Shown here: one piece after another, positions 60,001 to 64,000 of the stretch
Layout: each line of letters begins with the position of its first letter
Position numbering within the stretch: position 1 is the first letter of the stretch
Origin: Motacilla alba alba
Lineage: Eukaryota; Chordata; Aves; Passeriformes; Motacillidae
Direction: 5' to 3'
DNA length: 64,000 bases
Assembly (NCBI RefSeq): GCF_015832195.1
Contig: NC_052016.1
Location: 27,363,129-27,427,128, forward strand
Position numbers and translations under genes: made by a program
Notes under the pieces: generated by a model
What the model was told of the DNA's origin: nothing
The model's input: only the letters and a program-made list of their open reading frames with translations
Database searches by the model: none

Positions 60001-63000
60001 TCTGCTCCCCTTCCCACAGGTTAACTCACAGTCATCTGAGAGAGGACAAAATCCATAGAGGTTATGCCAAAATGAATAATTTGTGTAGTAGACAAAGCTA
60101 GCCTGGCTATAACGTAGAACAGATGTCTTCATTGAAATCCACTGTGCTGAAGTTCAAAGATGTAGAAGAAACATTGCTTTGTCCCCATCCCCTTGCCCCC
60201 CAAATAAAGTTGAAGAGCTTTGTTAATGCTGGTGGTGATGATGGCAGCATCCAAAAAGTGTTCCCAGTGTCTGAAGTAACAAGCAGAAATGAAGCTTGCT
60301 GCTCTGGGCTGAGAGCAATGTGCACTCACACTGCTGGTGTCTGAGGCAGAGAGAGCAAGCATCCTCCAAGGGAGGACTTGTCCTGCTCCTACATACCTGG
60401 GGCAGGGGAGCATTATAGGCACAATGTAAAACACCACACAGAATTTTAATGGGGGTCTGACTGTGGACAGTTAACTTCATTAGCCACAAAGATCAAGCAA
60501 TCACCACAGATACCCTCAGATACCATTCTCATCCCTAATCATTCTTGTCAGCAGGTGGAATTTTGTGTGTGGAATTAGGACTCTGTCTTCCCTCACGTCA
60601 GAGATCATTTCCTCCCAGTACAGCTTCGGTGCCTGGAGAATACGGCAGCATTAATAGGTTTCATTTCCCTCTACTGATGCTGAACAGCCTATGATTAATC
60701 ACACTGTCACTGCTTCCTATCCTGATGAGAAAAGTAGGCTAGGCATTACTTATATTTCTAAATGTTAGGCATTTACAATATGGTTTTAACAGTCAGTACC
60801 CTGATTTTCTGTGACACCAGTTTGTATGACAAAACAGCAATGGTTTAGTATGTGAAGATGTGTTTCTCAGAGCTGGCTGAAAGTAGCCAGGCACAATAAA
60901 AAATGTATAAGCATTATTTATTTTCTCCTTCTAAAATCTGTTCTCAGTAAGAACACAAATGCCATTACCATTCCAGGTCACACCATGTTGGCAGTTTCTC
61001 TTGCATGCAATGAGCCCACTCACAAAGTGTAGGTGACATGATCTCAATGCTTTCCAGTAAAAAGGGTCAATTGTTAGAATTGTTTAGAACTTTTTGAACT
61101 GGGCTATTCTGCAAATAAAGCCTTGTACAACAGTGAGTTCAGGGCCCCTCAGCAGGACATATGCCTTTACAACTGGTCACCTCAGGCAAATGACAGCAAC
61201 CTAGTGGTATTTTCCCAACATGCAAGTTTCACCTTATTCATTAAAGTCAGAGATTTCCCTACTACCTTATCATTGTTTATGGTAACTACATGATTTGGTA
61301 GCCTTCTGCCTGGCTACAAAGTCCCAGTGCATATCCTGTGATACTTAGCAACTGCTCAAAGCCCTGTATCCCGGTCAGAAACTCATGAGGAAGTCAAACA
61401 CTAACTATTATTCTATTAACAGCTCCTTATTGAAAGCAGAACATCAGACTCAAGCTATTCTGTTCTGTTGACACAACAAGCTTCAAACTCCTGGCTTACT
61501 CTTTCCTAATCAGAAGCCTAATCAAATTTTACTTGTTAATATGACCTGATTATTAGCTGGCCCAGAAAGGAAACATTTTTCTCCCCTAGTTAGTCAAGCC
61601 AGGACCCTCCTGGGCTCACTGCCTAAATCCAGACGCTGGCAGTGTAGTAAAGACCTGCCATCTTGTTTTGCTAGGCTGGGGTTTTGTCACTTCTGAAATA
61701 AAGGGTAAAACCAGCCATGAATGAGGGAAAAGCCCAGCAAACACCGTGCTTGTGGAAAGGCAAAGGGAGCTCCACAGATGGCACTCTGAGCTACACTGAG
61801 CATCCCCTGCCTCAGTCCCCATGTCTGATGGAGCTGCAGGCGTCCCTTGCACGTCAGAAAGAGGCATGTGCTGGATCACAGCCTGCTCCTCCAACCACCC
61901 TCTGCCATGAGGCAAGCCTGTTGCTGTTTCCCCTGCATCTGGCAGCTGTTCCCAAGTGCCAGATGTTCTTCCCCTGCTCCACTACCTCTCCCTGCACGGA
62001 GGGGCCCTGGAGGGCAGGCGGCCCGTGGCTTTGCACAGCAGCACAGGAGCATCCTACCCTTTGGCACTGCTCTGGCTCCCAGGAGATGGCCGGGGGCAGG
62101 GACAAGGAGGAAACCTTGCTCAGAGAGGCTCTGATGGGAAGATGGGAGGGAACACCTCATCAGACACATCAGCAAGCCAAGGAATGCAGGTGACAAAGAG
62201 CGAAGGAGGGGGAAATGCACTTCGGAAAATACAGGAATGATCTGAAACCGCCAAAGCAGGAAATGAGAGGAGAGAGATCTTAGAAAGCAAAGAGCAGACT
62301 AAACATGCAAATTCTGACTAGAAATAAAGTAGAGGCTGGTGGAAGAGAATACAGCACAGGACAGCACAAGCAGCTGAGCAAACAGCAGTAAACCATCAGC
62401 AACGCTGTGAAATACGACTGAGAAAGGATATGCTGCTCTGCAAAGGTCAGACAAGGAATCATGACTCAGGAAGAGAGAAAAACCTTGCTGGGAGTCTAGG
62501 GGAGATGACAGTAGATTAACATCCCAAAACTTTGTCTTGTTTTGTACAACCACTAAATAAATAAATAGTCTGCACTGAAAATATACACTAGATTTGTGTA
62601 TGTAAGCATTACATATTAAATCACAAACATTGTAAGGTGAAACATTACAATAAAAAAGAAAATGGAGAGGGAAGCATGAAACAGAGGAAAAAAAAAGCCT
62701 GGTGAATTCTACCTTATGCTTGAGTTTCCATTGGCAAGCACTCAGAATGGATGAACTCTCTGACTCTCTGGCTTTCCTGTTGGGACAATGCTACTTGGAG
62801 ACTGGGGTGGGAGGGGGCAGGCTTCCAACATTTCTGAAAAATGTGCACCTCTTCAGAGCACAATCACTCAGAAAGGGAGCAGTGACTAAAAAGAGATAAA
62901 TGAAAACATGCTTCCTCCACCATGTAGCAGCAAAGGTAAGCTCTCAATACCAATTACTTGATTTTTAAAATTTTTTTGCAAGGAGAATGAGTAATGACAT

Positions 63001-64000
63001 GAGAAATCCATGTGACAATAGATGGATGTCACCATGGATAGTTCAGGAAACAAAGTATTTTCAAAAATTCTAATTACTGCAAATCTTAGTGGATTCAAAG
63101 CATTTGGGGGTCATCCATCAAAATTAAAGCATACTGTGATTAGGGAACTGTACTAGGATGGGATACATCTTGCGTTACAGGGAGCTTTCGAAATTAAAGC
63201 CAACATGCAGGGAAAACTGTGATTCCTTTGAGCTTTTGCTAAAATTTAGACAAGCTGTAATTAATATGCATACTTGGAACTTGGTGGGTCATGTGTCTTT
63301 TTAAAACTTGATAATTTTAATGCCATTTTTATTAATATGATTAATGCAAGCCGGTTTGTCTGATGAGAAGGAACAGAAGCAAATCAAAGTTAGCTGTCAG
63401 CTTCATTTAAACTCAGATTGGTAGGAATATACACTGTTCTCTGGCCTGAGATTTCAAATACAGGACAAGAAAAAAACCTTACAGAAATGGAACCATTATT
63501 TACTAAAGAGGATTGGAAGCTGTCATCCATTGAACAAGGCTTGGTTAACCAAACTTCGGGACATAATTGTACCTTCTACAAGATGTCAAGGTAATGGATA
63601 AGTATTTCAAAGGAGTTTTATTAAAAGACAGTATTTTCCAGGCTGTGAAAGGGCTTTAGATTGACAAACATCCTCTGAAAGTGAGCTAGGAAATCAGAGG
63701 GACAGTTTAATCCACACTGCCTTGATTTAGGCTCACTACACTCAGAAAATATCTGCTGAAACACAGGGCTGCCATTTATGATGAATCAAACTTTCTCCTG
63801 TAATGTGACACCCGTTTATAAATGAGCCTGTGATGCAGCAGCTCAGGCTCAAGAAAAGAGGAGACAGGAGAGGTTGGCAATTCTGGAAGCCAAGCCTGCG
63901 GTGTCTCGGGTAATGTGAGTATGAGCCACAAGCCCACAGCTAACATTCACCCTGCAGCGCTGCTCCACTCCCTGCAGCAGCTCCCCCTCCTGTGACTGTG

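Larger units (their letters stand above)
52686..64000. other. Intergenic DNA downstream of ALCAM
   Basis: No exon, RNA gene or transposon was recognised in these 11.3 kb. It contains the poly(G) tract (53497), a CTCF-like motif (53995-54006), AT-rich blocks at 56020-56100 and 59085-59143, a GC-rich stretch at 61620-62220 with a 158-codon open frame of no known family, and a motif-rich AT stretch at about 63200-63420. In human the next gene is CBLB on the opposite strand; no CBLB exon could be identified here. Confidence 0.75.

Noticed and set aside
52686..64000. Search for exons of CBLB, the downstream neighbour in human
   Set aside because: No minus strand frame with RING, SH2-like or UBA residues was seen; the gene, if syntenic, lies further away.
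1..64000. CRISPR arrays, operons, tRNA or rRNA genes
   Set aside because: No spaced repeats, no prokaryotic gene layout and no convincing cloverleaf; the window is vertebrate.

Overview
The window is vertebrate nuclear DNA and almost certainly from a bird. The main evidence is one split gene whose exons, read in order, give activated leukocyte cell adhesion molecule (ALCAM/CD166; BEN, SC1 or DM-GRASP in chick), with residues that fit the avian protein better than the mammalian one. Several degenerate CR1 LINE 3' ends of the kind common in bird genomes agree. The species cannot be named from this sequence.

Layout. Positions 1-17720 are the 3' part of a long first intron; the exon with the start codon and signal peptide lies upstream, outside the window. 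Fourteen coding exons follow on the + strand (17721-17821, 20501-20720, 24709-24773, 25149-25236, 26062-26244, 31050-31177, 32799-32928, 38378-38490, 39341-39476, 39552-39685, 41213-41345, 42031-42069, 42220-42337, 49177-49264). A final non-coding exon runs from 50892 to about 52685 and holds nearly all of the 3' UTR. All junctions keep frame and give 558 residues plus a stop. If exon 1 is added this is exon 2 to exon 16 of a 16-exon gene, the same count as human ALCAM. From about 52686 to 64000 I see no gene. In human the next gene is CBLB on the opposite strand, and nothing of it is recognisable here.

Product. The exons encode five immunoglobulin domains (V1, V2, C1, C2, C3), each with its cysteine pair, then a short stalk, one membrane helix and a 32-residue cytoplasmic tail. 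Each domain is split between exons. The protein is a type I membrane adhesion molecule that binds itself and, in mammals, the T-cell receptor CD6.

Points worth a second look: a GC-AG intron (intron 11) whose junction rebuilds an N-glycosylation sequon; a frame-neutral 39-nt stalk exon flanked by pyrimidine tracts, matching the alternatively skipped human exon 13; a 75-bp intron; a 3' UTR intron only 28 nt after the stop; paired miR-9 seed sites and a 12-bp hairpin near the last poly(A) signal; a CpG-rich patch in intron 1 that could be a phase-compatible alternative first exon; and several CTCF-like or homeodomain-rich non-coding stretches. I found no undescribed multi-gene system. Most other open reading frames are chance ORFs in introns or intergenic DNA.
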